In this document: piece after piece, positions 25,201 to 37,831 of the stretch
Position numbering within the stretch: position 1 is the stretch's first letter
How the letters are laid out: each line of letters begins with the position of its first letter
Assembly (NCBI GenBank): GCA_018389105.1
Contig: JACATO010000603.1
Span: 186,001-250,000 of the forward strand
Origin: Nautilus pompilius
Lineage: Eukaryota > Mollusca > Cephalopoda > Nautilida > Nautilidae
Length of the DNA stretch: 64,000 nucleotides
Direction: 5' to 3'
Notes under the pieces: model-generated
Seen by the model: only the letters and a program-made list of their open reading frames with translations
What the model was told of the DNA's origin: nothing
Databases searched by the model: none
Position numbers and translations under genes: made by a program

Positions 25201-28200
25201 AATTAACAACTTCCAGCTGAAAGCTGAAATGTACAACTTGTGTGACTTCACAGGAAGCATTTTGAGATGAGGTAGTGGATTTGCTAGGGGATACTTATAT
25301 ACAGTATAATTAGGATTTTAAAGGATACCTAGGATGTTATTGGTAAGGACATGCTTGTTATTGATTAGATAATTTTGCATGCTTTAGTGAGTGCATTAAT
25401 GGTTAATTAGTCACTTAATTGGCAAACATTCTGGACAGTAATTCCTACAGTCTGTTTCAAATGAACAATTTTGCAGTTTATTTCAGAAATAACTCTGACT
25501 TTGTCATTTTTTATTTTTTCATTGAAGCAATTTCACTGACTTTATATATAGATAAGTTGATTTGAACTATAAGTCAAAGCCCGGACTTTTGTGGAAAAAG
25601 TATCAACTTACACTCTGAAAAATACACTATGTTTTTCCTTTACTATGGTGGCTATTTTGAAGCACTTGGTCTCTTAAAAAAACAAAAAAATTAAATGAGG
25701 TTTCCAAACACAGATAAGTTATTTACAGAATTCCTTTTATTCTTTATTCTTTCATAGTCACTGAATAAATAAACTTTAGTGGTTTTATCCGAGTAGCCTT
25801 AGTCTTCTGACCATTATCATCCAAATATATCATATTGATAGCCACGCGTATATGTGGCATGATGATGATGGCAGTTCTTTTTCCAAACCTGCACTTGGGA
25901 CCATTAGATGCTGTATCAGCCAGTTGAGTCATTTTCTGACATAGTAATGTAAAAAAGTTCTCCTATTGAAAGCCTTTCATGTTTGTAGCTGGGTTTTCTC
26001 AATGAAAAATTTTTGTGTTAAAGCACAGAGGTAAACAATGTTTTTCTGAGCCATTGATGCTAAACTGGATTCCTTCCATAGAATGAAAACTGGCTTTTCC
26101 ATTTCTTTAAAAGGAATGAGACCTCCAAAAAATGTTTGCTAGAATTATGCCAACGTATAAATAGTTAAAAATTGATGCTTAGCCTTCCTAATGACAGTCC
26201 GTTGTGTCCCTTGTAGCAGTGTTGCTTCTTATATCTGCATTTCTGGAATGACAAGTTTGTTATCAATTGAAAACAAAAGTAAAAATTTATTGATTAAGCA
26301 GTGCTTTTACAGGCACCGTTATACATGGAAATTTAGGTAACTTTTAGATTTTCATATTTCTGTTTTATACAATGTTGACTATAGAAACTGTGTTGATTTG
26401 ATGGTAAATCTAATAGGTTATATATATATACATATATATCTGACTGGGTATGATACATAATGAAGCTAACAAGCTAACATTATTTATAACAGGCAAATGA
26501 CGCTTATCTTGAAATGGCTATAGGTAATGCTCCATGGCCAATTGGAGTGACAATGGTTGGAATCCATGCTCGCACAGGACGAGAGAAAATTTCATCTAGA
26601 TATGTTGCTCATGTACTTAATGATGAAACACAAAGAAAGTACATTCAGGTAAGAATTTTTAACAGGTGTGAATATCAAAACAGTTTCATTTAGATTCATT
26701 TCTTGAATTTCCCTGCACATCATATTTTATTTAGACTCAAGAATATTTTGCTGGTAGCTCAACCTGTTAGTGATTGCAACTGTAGAATTTAACAGTATCT
26801 GTCAAACTTATATAGATTTTTCTTTTCTATGTTATATTAACACCTGGATAACGACACATCATTTACAGTGAAAGATTTTACTCAATGCATACATAACATG
26901 CAAGTTTTTATCATTTTCAAACACCACTGTCACAATAAATTCCTTGCATATTTAACTTGTGCAGGAGAAAAATATTTGCATGTCTGATAATAAGTTATTA
27001 ATTACAAACTCATAAAAGTTCAAACAAAGTAATTTTTTTTTCTAAGATGACTACAGGTTACTTTCATTTTTTTCAAAAAAGAAAAAAAAATTACATATTT
27101 GAATATGAAGGTAATTTTTTGTGTAGTGCAAATTAGATGAGATAACTATATACACTTGATTTTTTATTCAGTAATTTTACTTATTTTTCAAAGTAAATGC
27201 TTTTGTGTTTTATACACAGTATTGGAATTAATTATGGAAAAACTTGATGTAAACTGTAACTAATGTGATAGAATCACTTGTTTAAAAATGAAATGTTCCA
27301 TAGTACAATCATATGTTGATATAGTACACTGTGATTGGTTGTCATGCAAGCAATCAGAATGTGCCACACCTGCAGAAGGACTATAAAAGTATAGACAGTG
27401 ATACGTTGTAGTGTGGTGAATACTAAGTTCCTGGGAAGGAAATATCACATGACAAGAATGTAGAAATGAAAATCTTAGCTAGTGAAAGCTATTCCATATG
27501 GCAGATTACAGCTTAACTTCATCTTTCAGAAGAAAATGTATGCAAGACTATGAGGAGGATATGTAAAACTGGTACTGTTGACTATAGACATGGTTGAGGA
27601 AGAAAGCCAAAATTCTCCAAAAGTGATGCTAACTACTTAGAGCACGTTCTCTACATAATAAATTATGAGCTAGTGGAGATCTTGTTAATGAACTAGCTGC
27701 AAGTACAGTATGGGTGGTAATGTTTCTTCAAAAACTAAGATAAACTTTAGTGTAAAGTGGTCTGTCCCATTGGATATTTAGCTACCAAAAAACCTTTGCT
27801 GAGAGAAGCAAACAAATAGCAAGGCTGAAATTGGCAGCAGAAATTAAATGGTGGGATGACTGAACTGAGAAGAAGGTACTGTTTACAGATGAGTCCAAGT
27901 TTGATAGTATAAAAGTCAGTGTAAGGTGCAGGTTCATCTTTCAACATGGTAATGACATCTATTATACAGTCAATGTGGTGAAAAACTATCTGGAACATAG
28001 AGAGACTGATGGAACACTCAAAAAGATGCCTTGGCCTATAGATAGTCCTGATATTGATATGAACATCACTGAGGCTATATTGATAAAGAAAGTCAAACAG
28101 CAACCAAATGACTTGGATAAATTGTGGAAAATGTTACGAAATATTTGGAACAACATTCTGCAGTCTTACACTAATATCCTGTATGGGAGCATGAAAACAT

Positions 28201-28652
28201 TGCTGTCATGTTCTATATAAAACAAAGGGCTCATATACCAAATACTAATACACTGTATTCATTTTGGTTTTGTATATTTTCTGTAATAATGCATTGTGTA
28301 TTATGCATGTTTTATTTGCAATTACTCATTATTTGTGCATACCCTGTGTGTTTTCATAATTACTTCCAATACTGTATATATTTCAGCATACCTCTTAAGT
28401 GTTTCACTGAATAAAACTTAAAGTGTTTCTTTCATAGATTTATGGTGAAAAAAGGTGTACTGTATTTTTTCAAAGAACTATTTTTGGAGAAACTTTTCAT
28501 TTAAAATTGTGTTGCATGCTTAAGATGATTTAACCATAGTGACTATATTTGTTTTGCAGGCTATGAAGAGACTGATGACACAGTGTCAGCATTTTTTTCC
28601 TACAGATCCTTCTAGAAGTGTCAACTATGAATTGAAGATAGATGGCAGCTAA
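16276..28652 (+). CDS. PRPF18: Pre-mRNA-splicing factor 18 (PRP18), 10 exons, 343 aa
   Basis: Exons: 16276-16338, 16543-16647, 16908-16979, 19328-19441, 20304-20450, 21494-21562, 22529-22669, 23203-23274, 26493-26648 and 28560-28652. They splice to a 343-residue protein; the human protein has 342. PRP18 is a U5 snRNP-associated factor that acts with SLU7 in the second step of splicing, in the nucleus. The N-terminus [16 protein letters not shown] and the [10 protein letters not shown] block match the family. The splicing-factor motif [20 protein letters not shown] spans about 78-97. The five-helix Prp18 domain fills the C-terminal half. It includes the near-invariant loop [19 protein letters not shown], which follows LEMAIGN, and then the [13 protein letters not shown] block. 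All nine introns are phase 0. Exon 3 could also begin at an in-frame internal AG (16923). The gene looks intact and functional. Confidence 0.97.
17580..18881 (+). mobile_element. Tc1-like transposon remnant, copy A, in PRPF18 intron 3
   Basis: It begins cagtattggaaataattat and ends with the inverted form ataattatttccaatactg, flanked by TA on both sides; length about 1.3 kb. The interior is a decayed transposase. Recognisable pieces are the DDE-like stretch around ttcacagatgagtccaagttt (FTDESKF) near 18256 and the counterpart of WPxxSPDLNPIE near 18571-18620. Stops and frameshifts break it throughout. Copy B lies at 27217-28374. Confidence 0.85.
18882..19085. repeat. Dispersed repeat, copy 2, adjoining Tc1 copy A
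   Basis: Matches 13428-13655 (shared attatacataactggcca, aactatttagtac, gagattttcataaattatac). It starts directly at the right end of Tc1 copy A. The Tc1 element therefore either landed in this repeat or is part of a longer composite. Confidence 0.7.
20690..21375 (+). mobile_element. Tigger/pogo (CENP-B-like) transposase fragment in PRPF18 intron 5
   Basis: From the ATG at 20838, reading across frameshifts gives [15 protein letters not shown], a [11 protein letters not shown] block and then [15 protein letters not shown]. Next comes [20 protein letters not shown], and the frame closes with [13 protein letters not shown]. This is the tandem CENP-B-type DNA-binding part of Tigger/Jerky transposases (psq HTH, then the HTH whose signature ends in GWLxxFxxRH). 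The DDE domain is missing. Outer edges are approximate: taatcacaggaaaaccttg on the left and ggatttaacagacacc on the right look like decayed ends. Confidence 0.8.
24435..25630 (-). mobile_element. Pogo-like DNA transposon remnant in PRPF18 intron 8
   Basis: Ends are inverted repeats: atagtgtatttctcagag on the left and, as reverse complement on the right, atagtgtatttttcagag. Subterminal gataagttgatttg recurs near both ends. On the minus strand, from about 25260, the translation resembles the pipsqueak-type HTH start of pogo transposases: a K-S-Y-x-x-A-F-x-L-x-V-x-x-F-x-x-x-x-G pattern appears across frameshifts. The rest of the transposase is unrecognisable. Confidence 0.65.
27217..28374 (+). 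mobile_element. Tc1-like transposon remnant, copy B, in PRPF18 intron 9
   Basis: Same family as copy A: left end cagtattggaattaattatg, right end ataattacttccaatactg. Internal shared words include gttgatatagtac, tggttgtcatgcaagca and gactataaaagtatagacag. The longest frame (27975-28220) carries the degenerate [10 protein letters not shown] and [13 protein letters not shown] blocks of a Tc1 transposase C-terminus. It is about 140 bp shorter than copy A through internal deletions. Confidence 0.85.
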
Positions 28653-28762
28653 TCACATAAACTATGACCTTGCAAAGCATAATGCTTTTTTTTTTTTTTT
28701 TTACAAGAAAGAGATTTTGTTATTCATTCTGACCAGACAGATTCTGTGATTAGTGCTAAAAG

Positions 28763-28898
28763 TCAAACAAAATTTCATCATCATGAATGTTAATGCAGAG
28801 ACTGGCTCATCCGTGTCAGTCATGTGTAATAAACAAAATTTTATCATTATGAATGTTTATGCAGAAAATGCTCATCTGTGTCAGTCATGTGTAATAAA
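28763..28898 (+). terminator. Tandemly duplicated 3' UTR segment with two AATAAA signals of PRPF18
   Basis: A 65-bp unit containing gtgtcagtcatgtgtaataa occurs twice, placing AATAAA at 28828-28833 and 28893-28898. Each would serve as a poly(A) signal 176-246 bases past the PRPF18 stop. A poly(T) run at about 28686-28703 lies upstream. Confidence 0.7.
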
Positions 28899-28981
28899 CA
28901 AAATTTGACTGGGATGTTGTACACTATGGTATTTTTAACTGTAAAACAAATTCCTGTGGATCCATCATTACAGGAATGTAT

Positions 28982-30229
28982 TAGGTCATTACAAAAGTTT
29001 TGTTGTTTTTATATGTAATTCGGGGTTCATTTTTTGCATGCTTATGAAGGTGTATGTAGATAAGTTATATATCATTTTGTAGTCTGTGCTTTGGTGTACA
29101 TTATACAAAACCTACCTTTTAAAAATCATAAAATGGATGAGGGTTCTGAGTGAAGCATGGATAGAAAAGTTTTTTGTGCCATTTTGCTTCACGAGTTAAA
29201 ACTTGGTCACAAAGCGAGCGCAGCAACTTGTAACATTAAGCAATCATGGGGCAAGGACACAGCAAATGAGCACACAGTACAACGATGGTTTGCAAAGTTT
29301 AGATCGGGAGATGTGAACCTCGAAGATAAGGAACTGCGAATACTACTGTCTGAAAGCCTCAGTTCAACCGATACAAGAAAAAAAGAGAGAGAAATTGCTG
29401 GATAGCTTGACGTAAGCACTGCAACTGTTTCCCAGCATCTTGATGCAATCGGCAAGGTAAAAAAGTTTGACAAGTGAGTGCCCCACGAGTTGAATGAACA
29501 ACAACAAAATTGTCGATTGGAGGTCTGCTCTTCGCTTGTCATTAGAAACAAAAACAACCCATATCTTGACTGAATCATTACGTGTGATGAAAATGGATCC
29601 CTTACAACAATCACAAACAATCAGTGCAGTGGCTTCATAGAGACAAGGTGCCTAACCACATTCCAAATCCCAGCTTCCACCAAAGAAGGTCATGATCACT
29701 GTCTGATGGACTGCAGCTAGTGTCATCTACTTAACTTCTTGCAACCTGGCAAAACCATCACAGCTGAAATTTACTGTTGTGAATTAAATGTTCATCAGAA
29801 ACTCTCCCAACGACAACTGACACTACTGGTGAATTGAAGAGGCCCAATCCTGCTCCACAACAATGCTCACCCTCATGTTGCAAAAGTGACTCTTCAGAAA
29901 CTGAACACGTTGGGTTACAAAGTTCTCCCTCGCCCAGCCTATTCACCAGCCCTTTCTCCCATGGACTACCACCTTTTCAAACACCTAAGCAGCTTCCTCC
30001 GTATGAAATCCTCCTCCAACCAAGCAGCAATTTAAACTGCCTTCCAACAGCTTATTGACTCCAGAAATCCAGATTTTTTTCAAAATGGTATAAATGTGCT
30101 TGTGACTTTTGACATTAGTGTATCGATTGTAATGGAAGTTACTTTGATTAATAAACTTCATGTTCAGCAACAATATGAAGTCTCATTGTTGCGGTAAAAA
30201 AAACCAACAAAACTTTTGTAACAACTTAA
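28982..30229 (+). mobile_element. Mariner transposon, about 1.25 kb, decayed
   Basis: Left end ggtcattacaaaagttttg and right end, as reverse complement, agttgttacaaaagttttg are inverted repeats. The transposase begins at 29157 (MDRKVFCAILLHEL) and shows the mariner HTH block ANEHTVQRWFAKFRSGD. After an in-frame TAG at 29403, further pieces follow. They include LSPTDYHFFKHL near 29950, which contains the third catalytic aspartate, and IDSRNPDFFQNG near 30055. Several stops and frameshifts make it inactive. Confidence 0.9.
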
Positions 30230-31542
30230 TAGTTTAACTGTTTTATGATTATTAAAAAAGGAACTTATACAACTATGTACTCTGAAAGTTTTTTAATTAG
30301 TAATAGTAATATAATGTTTTTCTTATATAGGTTAGTACATGACAGAGCCCAACAATCAGTCATTTTAGAAATATTACTCTAAAGAGCTATGGCTAATCAA
30401 AGAACACAGCTGCCTGTGTTTTATATCTTGGGTTTTTTTGTGATCCCACTTCCTGTTAGAGAGAGTACATAGATAAATGATGGAACTAACAGTAAGCTTA
30501 GGATATGTATAATCAGAAGGTATGCTGAAAAAGTTCACATTTGTATGGGTCTGATAAAAAAAGTTTTCAGTTTCAACTTTGTTTTTACAAGACAGTAATA
30601 GATCCAAAAAATCATAATTAAAATCCTTTTTTTCACTTGTTCAATGAATGAAAGTCCTAACATTTTAAAAATAAAAACTAAATTTATTTTTAAGATGTTG
30701 CTGAAATATAAAATTTTCCAAAAAAAACATTTTTATGCAATATAATTAAACATTCTCTTCCAACCTTAAAAGCTATGACAATATCTTCTAGATGACAATA
30801 TCTTCTAGCTCTTGAAAAATTGTTTATAAATAGCATTTATTTTACCTTCAATTATTTACATTTGTTTCACTTCAGAAAAAATGTGGATGTGATTTTTTTA
30901 TCAGGGAAAAAATACTTAAATACTCTGCTGTAAATTAGTTAGGTTTTGTATAGTGGTGAGATGTAGAAACAAACTGCCACATTCTTCTGTTAATTTTAAT
31001 GAATCATATGTCCTACATCACCACCAATAGTACTAAACCCTGTTAAGTTTGTGATTGGCAACTGTGTAAGAAAGATATTTACATATAATCATTAATGTAT
31101 CACTTACAGACTATCAATATTAATCATTAGCAAACAAGTTCTTTAAATTCAAAATAGACTTGTAATCATCTAACAAAACCAACAAAATCTAAAACTGACC
31201 ACTGATTTTGAATGCCATATTACCACTTTCTCACCCTGGTTAGCCACAGTGGGTTAGTTTATATGCTTCCCCATCTCCTTAGGTTAATTTATTAGTTCAC
31301 TTAGATTTCTGAAGCATAGCAGTAATTTCTCCTGTCACCAGCATCAGGTTTCAGTCCTGTGCAGGTGTTTTAGAATGTAGTAGATGCTTCTAGATTGTAA
31401 AAGGAGCCTGAGCTGATCTTAAACCCTTGTCTTGTTAAGTTTCTGACCATTGTCACTGTTCAACCAATGATTTTGATAGGGAAAGATCTCTGAAATAAGT
31501 TCATTAGTTCAGTTACTCATCATCATTATCATTGATGATCAC
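30230..31542. other. Intergenic, no gene seen
   Basis: AT-rich spacer between the mariner and the LINE. Frames such as 30374-30607 (minus) show no family resemblance. Confidence 0.5.
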
Positions 31543-34420
31543 TCATGAACAAATATAATCGTCTACCAAGTTCATTTTGGTTTCGGTGAACCCTTGAATG
31601 ACCGAGGAGTCCAATTCTGGATCCGCAACTTCAACAACAGATGTAACAGGTGTTTTCTGGAGGGAGGTGAGGCCTTTGGAGCCGTGTACTTTCACACTTT
31701 CCTGAGAGTCCTTTTCTGATCCCTTGCTGCCGTGCCTATTCAAAGTGCACTGACCCGTCAAACAAGTTTCCTCAGCAGGGCTGCTGCTGAGTGAGGGTAT
31801 CCCAGTTACTGACGACGACGTTGAATTTCTTGAGGTTTGCTTTCAAGGTATCCTTGAAGGGCTTCATTTGTTGTCGCCTTGTTCAAGATCCGTCTATGAG
31901 TTGGCTAAAGAGGACTCTTTGGAAACTGAGAATGTGGCATCTTCATCACGTGGCCAGTCCATCACAGCTGGTTTTGAATGACCAAAGCTTTGATGCTCAT
32001 CATGTTTGCTTCCAGAAGGCTGATGTTGGTGTGTCTGTCCTCCAATTTGATGTGAAGGCATCGTTGATGGTGCCTCTCTCAGGTTTCCAGGAGGTGTCTG
32101 TATGGGGTCCAGGTTTCCAAACCATACAGGAGCCTTATAAAGTAGGATCTTAGTTTGCACTTGGTCCTCGAAGACTCTCTTCCTCAGTCGACCAATGGCA
32201 ATGCCCACAGACTGTAGACGATGCTGAATTTGCATCAACATCTGCTTTTGTTGACAGGTGGCTTCCCAGGTACTGGAAGTGCTCCACATTATTGAGAAGC
32301 TCACAGTAGATCTGAATGGAAAGAGCAATGGGATCTTTGCCAGGAGTGGGCTGATGGAGGACTTGCGTCTTCTTGAGATTTAGGCTGAGACCGAGTGACC
32401 AGTATCCTTCAGAAAAAGCATATAGGATGGCCTGGAGATCATCCTCAGAGTTTGCAGCAACAGCATTGTCATCAGCATACTGGAGTTCAACGACTGACGT
32501 GGTCGTTTGCCTTTTTGACTTCAGCCTGCTGAGATTGAACAGCTTTCCATCCGTCCTGTAGGCGATGTTGACTTCACTGGTAAGCTTGTCCTCGATGAGA
32601 TGGGTGATGGCAGTTGGGTCAGAATCCACACAGATTCTGGGAGGATGCCTTCAGAAAGAGGCAGCAGGCGACTTGCGATCCAAGCGATGATCTTCCCAGT
32701 GAAGGAAAGGAGGATTCCGCAATAGTTCACACAGTCAACTTTGCATCCCTTCTTGAAGATGGTGATGATCACAGCATCCCTAAGGTCAACCAGAATTTCT
32801 TTGCTCCCAGATCTCGAGTATGACCTGGTGAAGGCATCCGATGAGACCTCTTCCCAGTTTGTAGATCTCCACTGAAATTCCACCCACTCATGCAGCTTTC
32901 CCATTTTTCATCATCTTCACGACGTGTTTGACTTCTATTAGGTCAGGAGGAAGACTGAGGTCCTGCATGAGAGGGTGCTGGGAAATTTTTTCAAAGGACT
33001 CCATTGACATTTGTCTGGTGGTTGAGAAGCTCCTCAAAGTGTTCCTTCCAGCAACAGTTGATGTTTTCTCCATCCTTTCCTCTGACTGCATGCAGACCTC
33101 AGGTTGTTGGTCAGTAGATAGATTCAACTGATGGCCAATAAACATGGCTTTTTCAGCACAACCAAGACTCCTTTGATTTTCCAGTCCACCAGCTATTCTT
33201 GATCTCCCTTGTCCTTTGCCTCCTCGATTTAGATCTTTTTGCCTCGTTGGTGATGTCATCTTGCCAGGCACAGGCGTTCCTTTTTTTGTCAATAAGATTT
33301 TGGATTTCTTGGTCATTTTCATCGAACCAATCTTGATGCTTCCTGGTCTTGAAACCGGCAGTTTCTTCCCAGCTTGATATGATTGCTGCCTTCAGCCCCT
33401 TCCAATTTTCCTCCACTCCCTTGGATCAGTGGTCACAAGGTTTAGATGAAAAGACTACTGGAAACTCTCATATGTTGGTGTCCTTAAGCCGCTTAGCATT
33501 GATCTTTATGCGAAGCTGCTTCATTGTCTTCTGAAGCTTGAGGGACATGGTGGAGTGGATGAGCTGATCTGTCCAGCAATCGTCTGCGCTGGTCATTCAT
33601 TGCCTTCGTGATGAGGATACCCTACTGGTCTTGAGATTGAACAATGATGTAATCGATCATGAGCCAGTGCTTTGATCATTAATGCCTCCATGAGGTTTTG
33701 AACATGTCCTTTTGGTGGAAGATCGTACTGGTGACTATCAGCTGATGTTTTGCACATTTGGTGGGCAAAAGGACTCCATTGAAATTGCTCTTCCCAATTC
33801 TCTCCTTACCGATGACTCCTTTCCAAAGCTGATGGTCTTTTCCAACTGGCATTGAAATCTCCAAGGTGGATGATCTTGTCCTCCTCCAGGCCTTGGACTC
33901 ATCGTCGGCATCAAGAGTTAGAGTGTATGCACTCAAGGCTTGCCTGCTGGTTCTTGGCAAGTTTGAGGTGGAGAGACGAGACGTGTGTTGATACTGATAG
34001 GAAGCTTCTCAGTCGTGGAGAAAGCTGCCAAGTCAGTCCCCTGTTCTGGTCCGATGCCAGGGACTTCCAGATCTCATGTCCTGTCCCCATTACCTCTCTC
34101 CACTTTACAGCAGCACGGGTGCTGGTCTCCCTTAGTAGATGCCTTGTGCAGGACATCTTTTCACGTGCGACTGCTGTTGGATACCAACAGACACAGCCTT
34201 TGACAAAAGATGAATTTGGTTCCAGTGGCAAGGATGCCTTGATGATTGGGGAACCCTCCTCTGCTGCAGCCATTGAGGACTTCAGTTTGGATTGCTATTA
34301 GTCTGGTTCCTCGAACTTGCTGCCATGGGTGACCCTACCAGGACTTCAAGGACTCCCGATGGCATTGCTCTCAGGATCTAAGAAATGCCCTTCTACCATG
34401 GCAAGGTGATGCAATCCTCG
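31543..34420 (-). mobile_element. Non-LTR retrotransposon (LINE) ORF2 remnant, endonuclease plus reverse transcriptase
   Basis: On the minus strand the parts are in LINE order. Around 33960-33600 is an apurinic-type endonuclease with pieces AYTLTLDADDE, KDHQLWKGVIGK and FHQKDMFKTSWRH. At 33420-32890 is a basic linker. The reverse transcriptase runs 32904-32350, with the catalytic core VELQYADDNAVAANSEDDLQ at about 32490-32430 and LGLSLNLKKTQVLHQP after it. A C-terminal part reaches 31543. Several frameshifts and stops show that it is dead. GC content is clearly higher than the surroundings, as expected of a recent insertion. The clade is probably Jockey/CR1-like, judged by eye only. Confidence 0.9.
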
Positions 34421-37400
34421 TAAGGGTTCAGTTACTACTGCAAAAAGGAAAACACAAATTAACCTTTTATTTTATGTAAATAACACTAATTTATCTTCTT
34501 AATTGCACAGTGACATAATTTTTAAAATGACCTGTCTGATAGTAAATATGGTCAATTATCTAGTGGAATACTGTAGTTGAGGGGCCAGAGTTTGAATTTC
34601 AGTCAGGACCAACTCATTTTGACCCTACCATGGTTTCTTCTCTTCTTCACCAACTGATCACATGGGTTCCTCTAAGACTCTAATTTCCTTTCAGATCTAA
34701 AAATGAAAAGTAGGGTTTTCTGGATACATGTAAAATGAAGGTAGAAAGCTATCTGATCTTAAATATTCCTTAACTCCAGCTTACACTATTTGCTACCTGA
34801 AAGTGTTTTTGCTTTCTGAGTAGAAGCTTCTACTAAATAAATTTACCCAGTTGTGTGCAAGTAATTTGTGAATGACCATCTGTAGTTATGAGGAGTAACC
34901 AAACAGTAAATGCTAAATACTCAAACAGATAATTGCCATACAAGGTTATTGTATCTGCAGAATTGTGGCTATGGTTTGCTGTATGGAAAAATGTTGTTTG
35001 AAGATAATCAATCCTGAGATTAAAAAAAATCATCTCTGCTTTTTTGTTTGTTTGTTTGTTTAGTTTTTGTAAAAGTAGTTTACTCATGTCCAAAGTAAAC
35101 TTTGAATGAATCTAGAACTTAAATTAAGAAAAAAATTGATGGCAGTAAAGTTATTTGAATTATATTGAATAGGATACATTATTTTTTTATTTCAATCAAA
35201 ACAATTGTGACTCTGTAATGCTTAAACAGTTTTTAAATAAGTGCGCAATTACAATTAATACTATTTATGTTAATGGGTTTCAACCATGAAGTGGCATTGT
35301 CACATGTGTTCATTAAAAAGAAAAGATAAATCATTTCCTGAAAGTTGCCACCTACATGAAAAATTTGAGATTTTCTAGCATTGGTAATAAAAAATACAAG
35401 ACTAATCATCATTTTCATAACAACAAGATAAAATATATTAACTAATTAAAATAAAATTAACTGATTGCCAATTTTAGTTATACAACATATATTAAAAAGT
35501 ATATTTCAAGATTTTGTGCAGTGATCACTCGAAGTTCAAACTATGGTAAATAAATTGGCTCTCTTTTAGTTGTCTCAAATCAATTCATGAAAGAGCAGGT
35601 GGAGGGAGCAGTGGTTCAGCACCTAGAGAGCACCCTAATTCACAGACTTCTACCACACTCTAAACAATTCACTCAATTAAGTGCTTGGTAATGACAGCTG
35701 TTAAGAAAATTATATACATTACCTATGTTCAACAGCAGGTAGTAAGCACTCAACCAAGATATTCTTTCTTGGAAGTTGACCAAGAGTAGCATCTTCAGTA
35801 CCTACTGACTGGCATTTGAATATACAGAGGAATAAAAGCCCTGACTATCTTTCACTCATCACAATCTGAAACATTCTCACAAGCACTGAATTAGAATTAT
35901 GAGAAAATACAGTACAACTTCGCCTTTTCTCTGACAATGACTGATCTTATCTTACGAATATGTGAAACCTTTTCTATTATAATTCACTGTACATAACACC
36001 ACGTTTTATGATGAACTAATAACCTAACAAATATTTGAAAATGATTTTTGTAAAGACATTTAAATAGATATCATGAACTCTAACAGTAGACTAGATGAGT
36101 AGTAAGCGATAAAAATATTTTTAAAAATAGAGAACTTCTGAAATACAGCTGTTGACCATTAAAAACTAAAATCAAGCAACATAAATGGTAGGTAGACTAG
36201 CCGATAATGTCTTTATGACAGTATGAATTTGTTGCTACCACACTTGAAGCAGAAGCAGCAGCAGAAAGAATTCTGGTGAAGTCTGACCATAAAGGTTACT
36301 TTCTATATGGTCCCTTAGAAGATAATCTTGCTTCAGTCCATGGTACAGTCAAAACTATTTAACACTATCACTTTGTTTAATGGGGAAATGTTGATAAGTG
36401 GATGGTATTAGTTATGCAAATAGGGTGGAAATGCAACATGACAGAATTCTGTCACCACTACCACTTCTAGGCAAAGTTTATATACTGAGTTGTTGGCTGA
36501 ATGTTAATGATGATATTGTTGCACCCTGACCCTTGCCAATCATTTTGCACATGGAAACAGGTGAGAGAGGTTGATGCATGCCATAAACACCAGAAGCAAT
36601 TCATGTACGAGTTCTGATTTTTAGAAACTCTATTAGCCACTGTAAACAATTTATGCATGCATTCTGCTGTTGGAGAAACGTCATCTTTGGAAACAAAGGA
36701 CATGACAGCATGCAAAAGACTGATAATGAAGATATATGTAATGCAAGGATAAGGAATGTACACACATAGTACATTTAAAGCTTGATTTAGAACTTAAAGA
36801 TGAATAAGAACAAACCACATTTGCTTTACAGAATCAGTAATTTACTTTTGCTTCTTGGAGTTGATAATTTTCCTCTGCATATAGCCTTCAATGTTCCTTG
36901 GAAAATTATAGACTTACTAAGTGCTTAATTTTGTGTGAAAATCCAAACAATATTTAAAACTTGTGGCAGCTTAGCCACTGATCTTCACTGCCAACATCCT
37001 TTAAACAGAGTCTGAATGAAACCACTTAGCATAAGCTGCAGCCAGGAGCAGCTCTTTATTACTCATCTCTCAAGCTGTAGGCAAATTCTCAAATGCCACA
37101 GTCACCCCAAGTTCTTTTGAACAATACTGTATGCTTCAAATAGGAAGAAATTTTCAGCTATATCTGTATAGTAGTTCAAGTTTTTTATATACTGCCACTC
37201 ACAGTTGCATCAGCTGAGTGATTATTCAGCAAACTCAGTCACAGAAACTTCTTGCAAAGTACAATGATTCTGGACAGATTAAATGACCTTGCCCTCTTCA
37301 TTGTCCAAAGTTAAACCAACACAAGATGATCTTAATAAAGTAATTCATAACTCTGGTATGAAAAAAATACATAAAATATTATTTTATAAATGCTTCCTTC

Positions 37401-37831
37401 ATAGCAAGCTTTTTGATAATAAATAAATATTGTTTTCTGATTCTATCCAGTAAAGCTTGTAGCAGAAGACCCAACGAAAAGACATTAAAAGGTCAAGGCT
37501 AAGGCCTGCATTCTTGGTCTACCCCAGAGACCACCATGTCAATGGTCATCTAGACAGTGGCTAAGCTGCAGTAGTCAAGAGGATGCTTGAACATGTCTGA
37601 TGGGAAACACCATGATCACTTGAATTTTAAAATTATCAGTAGAAGACATTTGTCACTGTGGTCTATTTTGGTACAGAGTGAGTCAGCATTCTTTTTTAGT
37701 CCTCCCTCCACTCATTTGGTCCTTAGTGAAAGCCCTGTCAGGAGCTCCTTGAAAAAGCAGGTGAATATTGTAAATGACTTTTGGCAAGAAACGTGTCAGG
37801 GTGTAAGAAAACCACTTAGCTGATAAAGTGT
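34421..37831. other. Intergenic, no gene seen
   Basis: About 3.4 kb, AT-rich. It has a (TTTG)n-like run near 35042-35060. A slightly more complex stretch at 36230-36760 has a minus-strand frame (36467-36763) that I could not assign. No splice-bordered coding exon was found. Confidence 0.45.

Noticed and set aside
29207..29620. A 137-residue minus-strand frame
   Set aside because: It lies antisense to the mariner transposase and has no family resemblance of its own.
31894..34301. Several plus-strand frames of 62-149 residues
   Set aside because: They are antisense shadows of the minus-strand LINE, which carries the recognisable reverse transcriptase and endonuclease motifs.
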